A stretch of DNA of 64,000 bases, taken from assembly GCA_900143615.1 (NCBI GenBank), contig FREU01000006.1:302888-366887 (forward strand), given 5' to 3'. Made by a program: the position numbers and the translations under genes. Positions 26,856 to 38,073 of this stretch are shown here, in pieces. Positions within the stretch are counted from its first letter, which is position 1, and each line of letters begins with the position of its first letter. The stretch is from Rhodobacteraceae bacterium Alg231-30 (GTDB taxonomy: Bacteria; Pseudomonadota; Alphaproteobacteria; Rhodobacterales; Rhodobacteraceae). Below the pieces are notes generated by a model that ran no database searches, was not told the DNA's origin, and saw nothing but the letters and a program-made list of their open reading frames with translations.

Positions 26856-27707
26856 CTAAAACCCGTAAAGCTGTGCCGGATTAGCGACCCAGATTTTGTG
26901 GATATTTTCATCCGATCCTGCCCAGTCCATCGACAGATCCAGCAAGTGCACATCGTCGGGATAGGTTTCGGCGGAGGAACTCATATTGTGCGGGAAGTTG
27001 CTGGCCCAGATCACGCGCTCCGGTGCGTGCTCGATCAGCGCGCGACTGAGAGCTGCCACATCGCCATAATCGGGATGACCAGTCTTGGACGTCTCATAAC
27101 AGCCGGCAATTTTCACATAACAATTGCCGCGATCCATAAGTCCTAAAAGGGCTTTAAACTCGGGGCTGTTCGGGCTGACAGGCTCCAAAAACTTGCCGGC
27201 GTGATCAATGACATAATCACCTTTGATCTGTTCCAACATCGGCAAGAATTCCAGAATACGTCGCCCGTCAAACTGAACAATCATCGACCAGCCAAAGGGC
27301 TGCACCCGCGCGTTCACTGCCAGCATGTCATCCATGCCAACCGCACCTTGCAGTATATCCATAATGCGCGCGCCACGAACGCCTAAAGCGGTCATTTCGT
27401 CGATCTGCTGGTCTGTGACGTCAGAGCGAAGCGCCACAATGGCACGAGCCTTTTCCCCAAAGTGGGCAAGCCCTTCTAGAATGCAGCGATTGTCAAATTG
27501 ATAGGCGTTGCCCTGTGTGAGCACCACGCGCTCAAGACCAAGCCAGCTTTGCACCTGTTCATAGTGCTCAATCAGCGCATCCGCAGGCGGCGGCGGCCCC
27601 CCGGGTTGGCTAGAATATTTGCTACTATCAAACAGGTGGATGTGCGTATCCGTAGCCCCAGAAGGTAATGGGTTTGCGGGTGGGCGACCAGAAAGCATGC
27701 GGAACAT
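26856..27707 (-). CDS. gli: D-galactarolactone isomerase (amidohydrolase superfamily)
   Basis: A 283-residue LigI/COG3618-type amidohydrolase with the metal-binding TDTHIHLFD near residue 20, VIDHAGKF around residue 155-165, and WASNFPHN with the conserved Asp/His region near the C-terminus. In Agrobacterium the homologue converts 1,5- or 1,4-galactarolactones on the way from galacturonate to 3-deoxy-2-keto-hexarate. The assignment rests on context: it is the third gene of kdgD-gci-gli, 18 bp after gci. A 2-pyrone-4,6-dicarboxylate hydrolase is the alternative on sequence alone. Confidence 0.75.
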   Translation of the reverse strand: MFRMLSGRPPANPLPSGATDTHIHLFDSSKYSSQPGGPPPPADALIEHYEQVQSWLGLERVVLTQGNAYQFDNRCILEGLAHFGEKARAIVALRSDVTDQQIDEMTALGVRGARIMDILQGAVGMDDMLAVNARVQPFGWSMIVQFDGRRILEFLPMLEQIKGDYVIDHAGKFLEPVSPNSPEFKALLGLMDRGNCYVKIAGCYETSKTGHPDYGDVAALSRALIEHAPERVIWASNFPHNMSSSAETYPDDVHLLDLSMDWAGSDENIHKIWVANPAQLYGF

Positions 27708-27725
27708 GATGTCTCCGAAGGTGCG

Positions 27726-29773
<2,048 letters not shown>

Positions 29774-29849
29774 TTAGCCCAACCACGCCGCGAGAAGGCA
29801 CCGCGTGACTGGCAGTTTCAGCCAATAGACACCTCCGAGCTTCAAAAGT

Positions 29850-29869
29850 CAATATTTGTATGATGAATT
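29850..29869. promoter_or_regulatory. Operator-like motif A upstream of kdgD-gci-gli
   Basis: The 15-mer CAATATTTGTATGAT at 29850-29864 recurs exactly at 30709-30723 before udh. TTTGTATGATGAATT at 29855-29869 recurs inverted at 38210-38226 before dctP. The three sites precede the three uronate transcription units, so this is a candidate site for the GntR regulator encoded at 29886-30617. Confidence 0.55.
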
Positions 29870-29885
29870 TAAAAAATTGCCGGAA

Positions 29886-30617
29886 TTAAACCTGCCTTGC
29901 TAAACTTCGGTACCGGCTCAAGCCAGCATTTAGGTGCTTGCGCATCGCCTGTCCGGCAGCATCTGGATCACGCGCGACGATGGCTTCGAGCAACAAGCGA
30001 TGTTCTTCAAGAATAGATTGCTCAACTTCTGGATCAAGTTTGAGACTCGCCTTTTCGCGCAGCTCAGAGCGCGGGATAATATTGCGCCCCATAAGGTGCA
30101 GAAAATCCGCAAACTTTTGATTATTGGCGGCCTCCGCGATCGCAATGTGAAACGCAAAATCTGCGACTTCCGATATCTCACCAGCGGCGACACAGTCAGA
30201 AAAACCCTTAAAACACTGAAAGATGTTGGCCTCTTGCGCGGGCGAACACCGCTGCGCTGCAAGCTCAGCAGCACCCACTTCGACCGAGGCACGCAATTCA
30301 AGCGCTTCGATCACGCTGGCAATGGTTTGCGGGTTTTGACTGAGGAACGTCATGGCGTCATCTTGCGGAACGGGCTTGCAGACAAAAACGCCCGCTCCCT
30401 GCCGAGATTTCAGCAAACCGTCTGCTTTAAGACCCGAAACTGCTTCGCGGATCACCGTGCGGCTAACTTGAAATTCCTGAGTCAACTTCTGCTCAGTTGG
30501 CAACTTGTCCCCTGGTTTTAGGACACCATTGAGGATTCTTTGGCGCAGAGCGTCCTCAACCGTCTCGGTGAGGTTCTTTCCGGACTTTCGCATCAAAAGA
30601 CTTTGTTTGTCGACCAT
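29886..30617 (-). CDS. FadR-subfamily GntR regulator of uronate genes
   Basis: A 243-residue regulator with an N-terminal winged HTH (LPTEQKLTQEFQVSRTVIRE) and an FCD ligand domain (helical, with DFAFHIAIAEAANN and EEHRLLLEAI supplying metal-binding His/Asp/Glu). It lies between kdgD and the divergent udh, so it is the best candidate to control both and probably the TRAP operon, with a uronate or aldarate as effector. Its own promoter overlaps the udh promoter region (30618-30777). Confidence 0.82.
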   Translation of the reverse strand: MVDKQSLLMRKSGKNLTETVEDALRQRILNGVLKPGDKLPTEQKLTQEFQVSRTVIREAVSGLKADGLLKSRQGAGVFVCKPVPQDDAMTFLSQNPQTIASVIEALELRASVEVGAAELAAQRCSPAQEANIFQCFKGFSDCVAAGEISEVADFAFHIAIAEAANNQKFADFLHLMGRNIIPRSELREKASLKLDPEVEQSILEEHRLLLEAIVARDPDAAGQAMRKHLNAGLSRYRSLARQV

Positions 30618-30708
30618 ATCACGCTGAACTTTCGTTCTTTATATTCTGTACTTATGCAATGAAAAGGCAGCAAAATGCAAAGCTATCCACCAAATAATTG
30701 TCGCGCTA

Positions 30709-30723
30709 CAATATTTGTATGAT
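30709..30723. promoter_or_regulatory. Operator-like motif A upstream of udh
   Basis: Exact copy of CAATATTTGTATGAT found at 29850-29864. It sits 54 bp before the udh start and 91 bp before the divergent GntR gene start, which suits a shared repressor site. Confidence 0.55.
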
Positions 30724-30777
30724 AAGTTATTCACTAAACGGCGCACAAGGCGACGACAATAAGGAGATTTTCACAAG

Positions 30778-31572
30778 ATGAAACGTGTTTTATTGACCGG
30801 CGCGGCTGGCAATCTGGGTCGGGAACTGCGAGCGCGACTGACCGGCAAGTTTGACATGCTGCGTCTATCCGACCTGGGAGAAATGGCCCCAGCAGACGCG
30901 GGCGAGGAAGTGGTGCAATGTGACCTGGCGGACGAGCAGGCCATAATGCAGTTGACCGAAGGTTGTGACGCCATTGTGCATTTGGGCGGCATGTCGGTTG
31001 AGAACACTTTTGACGTTATCCTCAACTCTAACATTCGCGGAACTTACAATATCTACGAGGCCGCGCGCAAACACGGCATCACCCGAATCATCTTTGCAAG
31101 CTCCAACCATGTGATTGGCTTTCACGAGCGCGAAACGAAACTGGATGCCACAGCCGATATGCGCCCCGACAGTATGTATGGTGTGTCTAAGGGATTTGGG
31201 GAGATTCTGGCGCGGTACTATTTCGACAAATACGGGATCGAAACTGCCTGCATTCGGATTGGATCAAGCTTTGAAAAACCGCGTAATCGACGGATGCTGG
31301 CGACGTGGCTGAGTTTTGCGGATCTGACGGACCTTGTGGAAAAGGTGCTGTCGGCAGATCGCGTGGGATTTGCTGTGGTCTACGGTGCGTCCGACAACAA
31401 ACAACAATGGTGGGATAACAGCCTGACCGGTTTTTTAGGTTGGAAACCGAATGATAGTGCCGACGATTTTGCCGATGATCCCGCTGTGGCAAAAACCCAC
31501 ACCGATGCAAATGATCCAGCAACTCGATATCAAGGCGGGCCGTTTGCCGCCGCAGGGCATTTTGAAGATTAG
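30778..31572 (+). CDS. udh: Uronate dehydrogenase
   Basis: NAD-dependent oxidation of D-galacturonate or D-glucuronate to the aldarolactone. The 264-residue extended SDR has the GAAGNLGRELR nucleotide loop, the catalytic SSNHVIGF serine segment and YGVSK for Tyr/Lys. ATWLS and YGASDNKQQWWDN, then YQGGPFAAAGH at the end, are characteristic of Udh. AAGGAG precedes the ATG. Monocistronic and divergent from the GntR regulator; supplies the lactone to gli and gci. Confidence 0.9.
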   Translation: MKRVLLTGAAGNLGRELRARLTGKFDMLRLSDLGEMAPADAGEEVVQCDLADEQAIMQLTEGCDAIVHLGGMSVENTFDVILNSNIRGTYNIYEAARKHGITRIIFASSNHVIGFHERETKLDATADMRPDSMYGVSKGFGEILARYYFDKYGIETACIRIGSSFEKPRNRRMLATWLSFADLTDLVEKVLSADRVGFAVVYGASDNKQQWWDNSLTGFLGWKPNDSADDFADDPAVAKTHTDANDPATRYQGGPFAAAGHFED

Positions 31573-31578
31573 AGTTTT

Positions 31579-31611
31579 GCGCCCGGTCCGGAAGAGGGGT
31601 GGTCCGGGCGC
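31579..31611. terminator. Hairpin between udh and the convergent SDR gene
   Basis: GCGCCCGG (31579-31586) pairs with CCGGGCGC (31604-31611). The loop is 17 nt and no good T run follows on either strand, so it is a weak intrinsic terminator at best. Confidence 0.4.
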
Positions 31612-31618
31612 TGGAGGA

Positions 31619-32365
31619 TTACGAGAACAGCATACCGCCATTGATATCCATATTAGCACCGGTGATGAACGCGGCTTCATCTGATGCGAGGAACACTGCC
31701 AGGTTGGCAACATCCTCTGAGGAGCCTTCACGTTTCAGGGGCGTGACGTTGGCCACATGGCTGCGCACTTCCGGCTTGGTAAAGACATTGTGGAAATCCG
31801 TGTCGATCATACCGGGACACAGTGCGTTCACCCGCGTTTTGGGTCCGAGTTCTTTGGCCAAACCACGCGTCAGGGTCATCAGGGCACCTTTTGATGCGCC
31901 ATAAGCAGCGGCACCTGGCCCTCCGCCATCGCGGCCGGCTTGAGATGCCAAACCAACAATTGAAGACCCTTCGGTCATGTGACGCAAACACTCTTTGACC
32001 ATCAAAACATAAGACGTGAGATTTACGTCCATAACCGCATTCCAATGTTCCAGCGTCATTTCCGCCATAGGGACACGCGCCAACAAACCACCAGTCACAT
32101 GGATCAACGAGTCAATCGGGCCCAGATCAGCAACCGTTTTTGAAACAAGAGCGCTGACATCCTCGGGTTTTGTCAAATCGCCTTGAAGTGCAAAGGCCTT
32201 GCCGCCCGCTGCGGTGATCTCGGTAACTGCGCTATCAGCACCTTCACTACTAGCGTGGTAGTTGATGGCGACCTTCGCGCCACGTGATGCCAATTCCATA
32301 ACGCAGGCGCGACCAATATCACGTCCACCACCAGTGACGATCACTGTTTTTCCTTGCAGGCTCAT
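31619..32365 (-). CDS. Short-chain dehydrogenase (candidate DEH/keto-uronate reductase)
   Basis: A 248-residue classical SDR: TGGGRDIGRA cofactor loop, SQAGRDG region, catalytic YGASK and the NGGMLFS end. The ATG at 32365 (MSLQGK) is preferred to 32386. The gene follows kdgK in a cluster with a uronate-type TRAP transporter. In alginate or pectin degraders an SDR at this place reduces unsaturated-uronate-derived 4-deoxy-5-keto-uronate (DEH) to 2-keto-3-deoxygluconate, the KdgK substrate. That function is inferred from context; the sequence alone says only SDR. Confidence 0.75.
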   Translation of the reverse strand: MSLQGKTVIVTGGGRDIGRACVMELASRGAKVAINYHASSEGADSAVTEITAAGGKAFALQGDLTKPEDVSALVSKTVADLGPIDSLIHVTGGLLARVPMAEMTLEHWNAVMDVNLTSYVLMVKECLRHMTEGSSIVGLASQAGRDGGGPGAAAYGASKGALMTLTRGLAKELGPKTRVNALCPGMIDTDFHNVFTKPEVRSHVANVTPLKREGSSEDVANLAVFLASDEAAFITGANMDINGGMLFS

Positions 32366-32531
32366 AGCTTTCTCCTCTTGCCTCACTATAGGGTAAGGCT
32401 GAATTTAAATGCGGTGCCGCAGCCAAAGAGTTTGATGACGCGATGTTCGGCCTAAACGAAACGCCCCGACATCACGCAGTTTTTGCGCACCGTTCCCAAT
32501 GCAAATTACAGCGCCCGGACGCGCTAAACAA

Positions 32532-32546
32532 TACAAATTTTTACAA
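32532..32546. promoter_or_regulatory. AT-rich motif B upstream of the SDR gene
   Basis: TACAAATTTTTACAA here is identical to 38074-38088, 50 bp before dctP. A partly inverted companion (AATTTTTGTAT) lies at 32560-32570. The 211-bp gap between kdgK and the SDR gene implies a separate promoter. Possible target of the second GntR protein (33599-34351). Confidence 0.4.
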
Positions 32547-32576
32547 ATTTAGGAATATGTAATTTTTGTATAGATT

Positions 32577-33470
32577 CTAGAGCGAAACCAGAGCGCCGCG
32601 TGTTCCAACTACAGCTGCCGAGCACTCCTGTCCTGCCCTGATTGCCTCTGCCAGCGACGCGCCACTGCAATAACTTGCAAGGAAGGCACCATTGAAACTG
32701 TCGCCTGCGGCAGTGGTGTCCACAACGTTTTGAACAGGTGCCACGGAATGCAATTCCCGCCCGGACATCGTCGCGGTCAATGTCGGATGGGTTCCGTTCT
32801 TTACAACCACCAGCCCCGCGCCAAGATCTAGGTAACGCTGAGCCGTATCCTGTGGTGTCGGGTCACCAAAGGTAGCTTGCTCGTCATCAAAACTTGGCAG
32901 GACAATGTCCGCAATCTCACCGGCACGGGAAATCGTTTGATGGCACAATTCTGGGGTTTCCCAAAGACGAGGTCGAATATTGGGATCAAAGGCCAAAATC
33001 GCGGTTTTTCTTTTGTTTTCCTTAATAACGTCCAAAAACAAGGATTGGTCTGGCGCGGAAAGAATGGCCAGTGTGATGCCAGAAACAAGAATAACATCTG
33101 CCGCTGAAATCCTAGATGCCAGCGCATCCGGGTCCTGCAGCATTTCACGGGCCGCAGACGAGTCGCGCCAATAACTAAAGCTGCGCTCCCCCTGCTCCAA
33201 ATGGATCATATATAAACCCACGGTGCGGCCCCGCACCTCGGCTGACTGTGCGCAAGAGATATTAGCGGCTTCGATAAATTCGCGCATTTGACGCGAAACT
33301 GCATCTTCTCCAAATCCGGAAAAGAACGACAGAGACCAATCGGATGGCGCGGTTTGGCGCACATACCACAGCGCATTCAGCACGTCCCCCGCAAACCCCT
33401 GTTGCAGGGCACCTGCACCATCGGGTGCAATCTCGACCATGCACTCACCTATACCCAAAAACTCTGTCAT
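32577..33470 (-). CDS. kdgK: 2-keto-3-deoxygluconate kinase (PfkB family)
   Basis: Phosphorylates 2-keto-3-deoxygluconate to KDPG for the Entner-Doudoroff aldolase. The ribokinase-fold protein of about 297 residues starts at MTEFLGIGECMVEI (33470); the ATG at 33485 adds five untypical residues. It shows GLYMIHLEQGERSFSYWR (substrate lid) and DTTAAGDSFNGAF with the catalytic Asp. No KDPG aldolase gene lies in the window. Upstream of the SDR and downstream of a FadR-type regulator on the same strand. Confidence 0.82.
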   Translation of the reverse strand: MTEFLGIGECMVEIAPDGAGALQQGFAGDVLNALWYVRQTAPSDWSLSFFSGFGEDAVSRQMREFIEAANISCAQSAEVRGRTVGLYMIHLEQGERSFSYWRDSSAAREMLQDPDALASRISAADVILVSGITLAILSAPDQSLFLDVIKENKRKTAILAFDPNIRPRLWETPELCHQTISRAGEIADIVLPSFDDEQATFGDPTPQDTAQRYLDLGAGLVVVKNGTHPTLTATMSGRELHSVAPVQNVVDTTAAGDSFNGAFLASYCSGASLAEAIRAGQECSAAVVGTRGALVSL

Positions 33471-33598
33471 TTCGAAGCAACCCATCTTTGATCGCGTTTA
33501 AAATCTCGGATTTGCTCGTCAACCGGCAACGACAAACCAAACAAATTAAAACAACTGTAATTTCATTTCTGTTTCAGCAAAGTGAGGCAAGAGGCGAC

Positions 33599-34351
33599 TT
33601 AGGTCCAGTCCCCTTCAAAAACCCTCCGACGCGCATTCTCAACATGTAGCCGCATTGCATCTCGCGCTGCAGCTTCGTCGCCGGCCTCTATTGCTGCAAG
33701 AATTTCATAGTGCTCCTTCTGAACACCCTCCATTCGCTCCACAGGCTTTGTCAGTGACAAGTTACGTGTCAGGTTCAAACCAATAAGAATATTAGACTTC
33801 ATCGACGTACGAGCGGCCGCGAAATATTGATTTCCAGCGGCCTTGCAAACCGCTTCATGGAAAAGCTCATCGATATCCACGCCAAGAGCACCCTTTCGGA
33901 TACAGTCGTCGAGATCAGCAAGAATGGCGCGCATCTCACGAATATCTTCGTCACTGCGCCGCTTGGCCGCCAAAAACGCCGCCTCGCCTTCTACAGCGGC
34001 CCTGAATTCAAACGTGCGTTGAATATCTGCAATCGAGCCAACTGGGGCAAAGTCCAGCACAGATTCTTCGGGGCGCTTTTGCACATAGGAACCCGACCCC
34101 TGTTTGGACACAATCACCCCGTCTTCGCGGAGCTGCTTGAGTGCTTGACGCAAGACCGGACGAGACACCTCAAGCAGTTCACAAAGAGCGTGTTCAGTTG
34201 GCAGCTTTTCTCCAACCGGTGCTTCGCCGCTAGAGATCATGGCCAAAACTTTTTCATAAACCCGATCAGCCAATGTCCGGTCTCGGGTTCCTCTGTCACG
34301 AACGGACCCAGTTGGTTTCAGGGCGTCTATTTTTTGTTCTGTGCTCGCCAA
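33599..34351 (-). CDS. FadR-subfamily GntR regulator, second copy
   Basis: A 250-residue GntR protein with HTH (LPTEHALCELLEVSRPVLRQ) and an FCD domain (DELFHEAVCKAAGN, then KEHYEILAAIEAGD). The first 25 codons overlap the 3' end of the RraA-like gene, so the two are cotranscribed. It probably senses the substrate of the TRAP/KdgK branch; motif B (32532 and 38074) is a candidate operator. Clearly distinct in sequence from the regulator at 29886. Confidence 0.82.
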   Translation of the reverse strand: MASTEQKIDALKPTGSVRDRGTRDRTLADRVYEKVLAMISSGEAPVGEKLPTEHALCELLEVSRPVLRQALKQLREDGVIVSKQGSGSYVQKRPEESVLDFAPVGSIADIQRTFEFRAAVEGEAAFLAAKRRSDEDIREMRAILADLDDCIRKGALGVDIDELFHEAVCKAAGNQYFAAARTSMKSNILIGLNLTRNLSLTKPVERMEGVQKEHYEILAAIEAGDEAAARDAMRLHVENARRRVFEGDWT

Positions 34352-35043
34352 GAGGTAAACCTGTCCATCGTTTCTGGGTCTGTGGGTGGATACAACCCAA
34401 AGGTTGAAGCTCCATTTTGCACCATCTCTAACACGAAATCTTCAAAAAGCGTCATTTCAACAGCTTCATCTGCAATTTCATTCGCGAGATGCGCAGGAAT
34501 GCATACTACGCCTTCGTTGTCACCAACAAGGACGTCCCCAGGAAAGACTCCGACACCACCACAGGCAATCGGGTCGTTGATCGCAATTGCGTGGTGCTTA
34601 ATCAAGTTTGTCGGCGCACTTGGGCGGGTGTGATACGCAGGAATCGCCATACTGGAAATCTCGGGGGCGTCGCGAAACCCTCCGTCAGTCACGATGCCAT
34701 TACACCCCCGCGCCTGAAGGCGAGATATCAGAATGCCTCCCGCCGAAGCAGCTGTGGCATCTTGGCGGGAATCAATCACAAAGATCGCGCCTTCGGGACA
34801 CTCTTCGACACCTTTGCGTTGCGGGTTCTCGCGATCCTCAAAGGACGCCAATCCATCCAAATCTTCGCGCGACGGGATATAACGCAACGTGTAGGCTTCA
34901 CCGACCATGTTTTTACCGGGATTCATCCGAAACGGGCCTTGCAAAAACACATTCCGAAATCCGTGTTTGAACAGGGCGGTGGTCAGCGTCGCAGTGCTGA
35001 CCTGTGTCAGTTTTTCGCGTGTCTCTGGCAACAGTTTGGTCAT
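34327..35043 (-). CDS. RraA-family protein (possible aldolase/decarboxylase)
   Basis: A 238-residue RraA/DMKMT-type protein. The family includes ribonuclease E inhibitors and class II aldolases such as 4-hydroxy-4-methyl-2-oxoglutarate aldolase. The metal-site segment VTDGGFRDAPEI (with Arg/Asp) and GDVLVGDNEGVVCIP are retained, as in the enzymatically active members. In this sugar-acid cluster a catabolic role (aldol cleavage or oxaloacetate decarboxylation) is likelier than RNase regulation. No signal peptide. Followed by the GntR gene with a 25-bp overlap. Confidence 0.72.
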   Translation of the reverse strand: MTKLLPETREKLTQVSTATLTTALFKHGFRNVFLQGPFRMNPGKNMVGEAYTLRYIPSREDLDGLASFEDRENPQRKGVEECPEGAIFVIDSRQDATAASAGGILISRLQARGCNGIVTDGGFRDAPEISSMAIPAYHTRPSAPTNLIKHHAIAINDPIACGGVGVFPGDVLVGDNEGVVCIPAHLANEIADEAVEMTLFEDFVLEMVQNGASTFGLYPPTDPETMDRFTSWRAQNKK

Positions 35044-35141
35044 TTCACCCTCGTTTTCACGTGTCTTATCGATACCGCAGACGGCATCAGGGGTTATTCT
35101 TTATCCAACAGCGCAAAGGTTTGCGTGTCGGGAGATCAAGG

Positions 35142-36422
35142 TCAATCAAGCAAAGATGGCAGATATAGCGATACCGCCGGTACATATGTAATCAGGATCA
35201 AAGCGGCCAAAATGGCGAGGTAGAACGGCCAGATCGTCTTGAGCGTTTCTTCCATTTTGATCTTGCCCACAGCACAGCCGACGAAGAGACAACTGCCTAC
35301 AGGTGGTGTACACAGACCAAGGCCAAGATTGACCAGAAGCATAATTCCGAACTGGGTCGGATCCATACCCAGGTCTTTGACAATTGGCAGGAATATTGGC
35401 GTACAGATCAAGATCAGTGCAGCCATGTCCATAATCATCCCTAATACCAAAAGCATCAGGTTGATCATCAACAGCACATAGATTTTTTCTTCAGATATTC
35501 CCAACATGAAACTGCTTAGTTTTGTGGGCACCTGATAGAGCGCGAGCAGATAGGCAAATGAGCTGGCAAAGCCGATGAGCACCATCACCATGGCTGTCGT
35601 GCGCACCGCCGAAACAACGGCAGTTTTAAAAGCTTTCCAGTCCAAAGAACGGTAAACGAACACAGTGAGCAGCAGCGCATAGATCGCACCAAAGGCACCG
35701 GATTCGGTCACAGTAAAGACGCCGGACAAAACCCCGCCAACGATGATTACCGCAGTAATGAGACCCGGAACCGCCGCCACCGAAGTGCTGACAACCGCGC
35801 CCCAACCGGGAAATGGTTCAGCGGGGTATTTATGCTTTACTGCAATGACATAAGCCGCGACAGCCAAACACACACACATCAGGATACCAGGTACGACACC
35901 TGCCAAGAACAGCTTGGAAATCGAGATACCACCCCCAGCGGCCACAGCAAAGATGATCATGTTGTGGCTGGGCGGAATAACAATGCCAGCAATCGAAGAG
36001 GTCACGGTCACGTTAACCGCATAGTCGGGGCGATAGCCGCGTTCTTTCATCACCGGCACAAGGATCGAGCCAAGGGCCGAAATATCTGCAACCGCCGAGC
36101 CAGAGATGCCGCCAAACAACATGCTGGAGAAGATATTGACTGAAGCCAGTCCGCCGCGCACATGGCCCACGAGAGCCGACGCGAATTTGACCAGCCGTTT
36201 GGCGATTCCGCCGTGTAACATCAGCTCGCCGGCAAAGACGAAAAACGGGATCGCCAGCAGCGAGAATACCGAAATACCAGAGATCGAACGCTGGAAGGTG
36301 ATAAGGAGCGGAAAGCCTTCGTACCAGAAGGTGACTGCTGCAGCGATCCCCATGGCAAACGCAACTGGAATGCCGAGCACAACACAGCCCGCAAAAATGC
36401 CAAGTAGAATTCCCAAACCCAT
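35142..36422 (-). CDS. dctM: TRAP transporter large permease (DctM)
   Basis: The ion-coupled membrane component, 426 residues, with about 12 hydrophobic segments and the family hallmarks VPFFVFAGELM-like (AIPFFVFAGELMLHGG), FGGISGSAVADISALG and PPSHNMI. The ATG at 36422 lies 2 bp after the dctQ stop and is chosen over a frame extending to 36524 inside dctQ. The gene precedes the RraA-like gene by 98 bp. Confidence 0.92.
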   Translation of the reverse strand: MGLGILLGIFAGCVVLGIPVAFAMGIAAAVTFWYEGFPLLITFQRSISGISVFSLLAIPFFVFAGELMLHGGIAKRLVKFASALVGHVRGGLASVNIFSSMLFGGISGSAVADISALGSILVPVMKERGYRPDYAVNVTVTSSIAGIVIPPSHNMIIFAVAAGGGISISKLFLAGVVPGILMCVCLAVAAYVIAVKHKYPAEPFPGWGAVVSTSVAAVPGLITAVIIVGGVLSGVFTVTESGAFGAIYALLLTVFVYRSLDWKAFKTAVVSAVRTTAMVMVLIGFASSFAYLLALYQVPTKLSSFMLGISEEKIYVLLMINLMLLVLGMIMDMAALILICTPIFLPIVKDLGMDPTQFGIMLLVNLGLGLCTPPVGSCLFVGCAVGKIKMEETLKTIWPFYLAILAALILITYVPAVSLYLPSLLD

Positions 36423-36424
36423 GC

Positions 36425-36994
36425 TCAGAATGCCTCTTTGTCTTTGTAGGGAACGCCCCTGATCATGAAATTGATGCGCAGAACGGCACGCATTCCGGCG
36501 AAGATAAAGACCAGCCCGCCACATAACAGGGCTGACAATGTCCGAAAGCTCTCAGGGATATCGAGCATGGGCAACATCGTGTCCCAGCCGAAGTTGAACA
36601 GTTCAAGGCACGCAATGATCATCACGAGGCCAAACACGGCCAGAACGATGTCATTAAACAAGCGCAGAATACGTGAGATACGCTCACCTGTGGCATCGCG
36701 GAACAGCGTGACCCCAAGGTGGGATTGTTCATGGACACCTGCGGCAGCGCCAAGATAGGCAATGTAGCAAACCAACAGCAAGGCCAACTGCTCTACCCAA
36801 GTTGGTGTCGCGTTCAAAACATAGCGGCCAAAAACCAGCCACCCAAACGTCGCAACCAGAACCACCAGCGCGCAGGATGCGATCAAAATACATAGGCCGC
36901 TTAGTCGATCCAAAAACCACTCGACACGCGTAACAAATCCAGTGTCCTGAGCCAAAGTTCCATTCCTCCCCGTCTTGAGCAACACGCCCCACAC
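36425..36994 (-). CDS. dctQ: TRAP transporter small permease (DctQ)
   Basis: A 189-residue membrane protein with four hydrophobic helices (around residues 35-55, 70-90, 110-135, 150-170). It has the conserved pattern of DctQ, for example NATPTWVEQLALLLVCYIAYLG cut by helix 2. Forms the membrane complex with DctM. The first about 20 residues are polar and may start later, at an ATG or GTG nearer the first helix. Confidence 0.88.
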   Translation of the reverse strand: MWGVLLKTGRNGTLAQDTGFVTRVEWFLDRLSGLCILIASCALVVLVATFGWLVFGRYVLNATPTWVEQLALLLVCYIAYLGAAAGVHEQSHLGVTLFRDATGERISRILRLFNDIVLAVFGLVMIIACLELFNFGWDTMLPMLDIPESFRTLSALLCGGLVFIFAGMRAVLRINFMIRGVPYKDKEAF

Positions 36995-37028
36995 ATTGGT
37001 GGGACGTGTCGTTATTTAATTGATAAAA

Positions 37029-38024
37029 TCAGTCCGCGTTGCGGAACAGATCAACCAATTCCTGCATGTCAGGATTGTCAGCGAGGAATGATTCATAAAC
37101 CGGAGCCATGGCTGCCTGGAAGGCAGATTTGTCAGCGATTTCGTTCACTTCAACGCCACCAGCTTTTACAATTTCCATCGACTTAGCTTCACGATCCTGC
37201 CACAGCTTACGCTGTAGGTCAGTTGAATTCTTGCCAGCTGTACGAACGATTTCTTGCTGCTCTGGTGTCAGGGCATCAAAAGTCTTTTTGCTCATGCACA
37301 GGCACTCTGGAATGATCAGGTGCTGCGACAAAGAGTAGTACTTAGCAACTTCAAAGTGGCTTGTTGATTCGTAGGAAGGTGGGTTGTTCTCCGCACCATC
37401 CACAACACCCGTTTTGATCGACTGATACACTTCAGCAAAAGCCATTGGTGTCGCGTTGCCGCCCATAGATTCGATCATGCCAACGAACAGGTCGTTGTTC
37501 ATGACGCGAACCTTCATACCGACAACATCGTCCGGTGTGTTTACAGGCTTGATCGAGTTGTAGAAAGAACGTGCGCCAGCGTCATAGTAACCCAGAGCAA
37601 CAATACCTTTTTCTTCCAGAGCCTTACCGAGTGCTTCACCACCCGCACCATCCATCAGGTCATACATCTGCGGAACGCTTTTGAAGATGAACGGCAGCGA
37701 TACAACGTTGGTAGCCGGGACGGCCTGACCCATTGGGCCGAGGCTGAATACACCAAAGTCGATGATGCCGAGGCGAACCTGTTCGATCGCGTCAGGCTGT
37801 GAGCCAAGAACACCAGCGTGGAAAACTTCGCCGGCCAATGCGCCGTCGGTCTTTTCGTTCACTTCCGCCATGAAAGCTTCCATGCCGTGCGACACGGGAT
37901 AATCTTCTACGTGGATGTTCCAACCGCGCCAGTCTTTGGCTTCAGCAGTGATGGGGGTCAGAGCGGTCATGGTCACCGCAACAGCAACAGCCGCACCGCC
38001 TCCAAGCAATTTACGAATATTCAT
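37029..38024 (-). CDS. dctP: TRAP transporter substrate-binding protein (DctP), uronate-type
   Basis: A periplasmic binding protein of 331 residues with a Sec signal peptide (1-29, ending ITAEA). The carboxylate-clamp arginine is in GMKVRVMNN, and DGAENNPPSYESTSHFEVAKY resembles TRAP binders for glucuronate/galacturonate. Together with the enzymes around it, uronate or unsaturated uronate uptake is the likely task; the ligand cannot be read from sequence. Two operator-like motifs lie upstream (38074 and 38210). Confidence 0.85.
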   Translation of the reverse strand: MNIRKLLGGGAAVAVAVTMTALTPITAEAKDWRGWNIHVEDYPVSHGMEAFMAEVNEKTDGALAGEVFHAGVLGSQPDAIEQVRLGIIDFGVFSLGPMGQAVPATNVVSLPFIFKSVPQMYDLMDGAGGEALGKALEEKGIVALGYYDAGARSFYNSIKPVNTPDDVVGMKVRVMNNDLFVGMIESMGGNATPMAFAEVYQSIKTGVVDGAENNPPSYESTSHFEVAKYYSLSQHLIIPECLCMSKKTFDALTPEQQEIVRTAGKNSTDLQRKLWQDREAKSMEIVKAGGVEVNEIADKSAFQAAMAPVYESFLADNPDMQELVDLFRNAD

Positions 38025-38073
38025 AGTTTCTCCTCCTCATTTGACAATCTGTCCGGCATTTTGTGTCACGCCT

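Noticed and set aside
35142..36524. A longer DctM starting at 36524
   Set aside because: The extra 34 codons overlap dctQ and are basic and polar; the ATG at 36422 begins directly at the first membrane helix.
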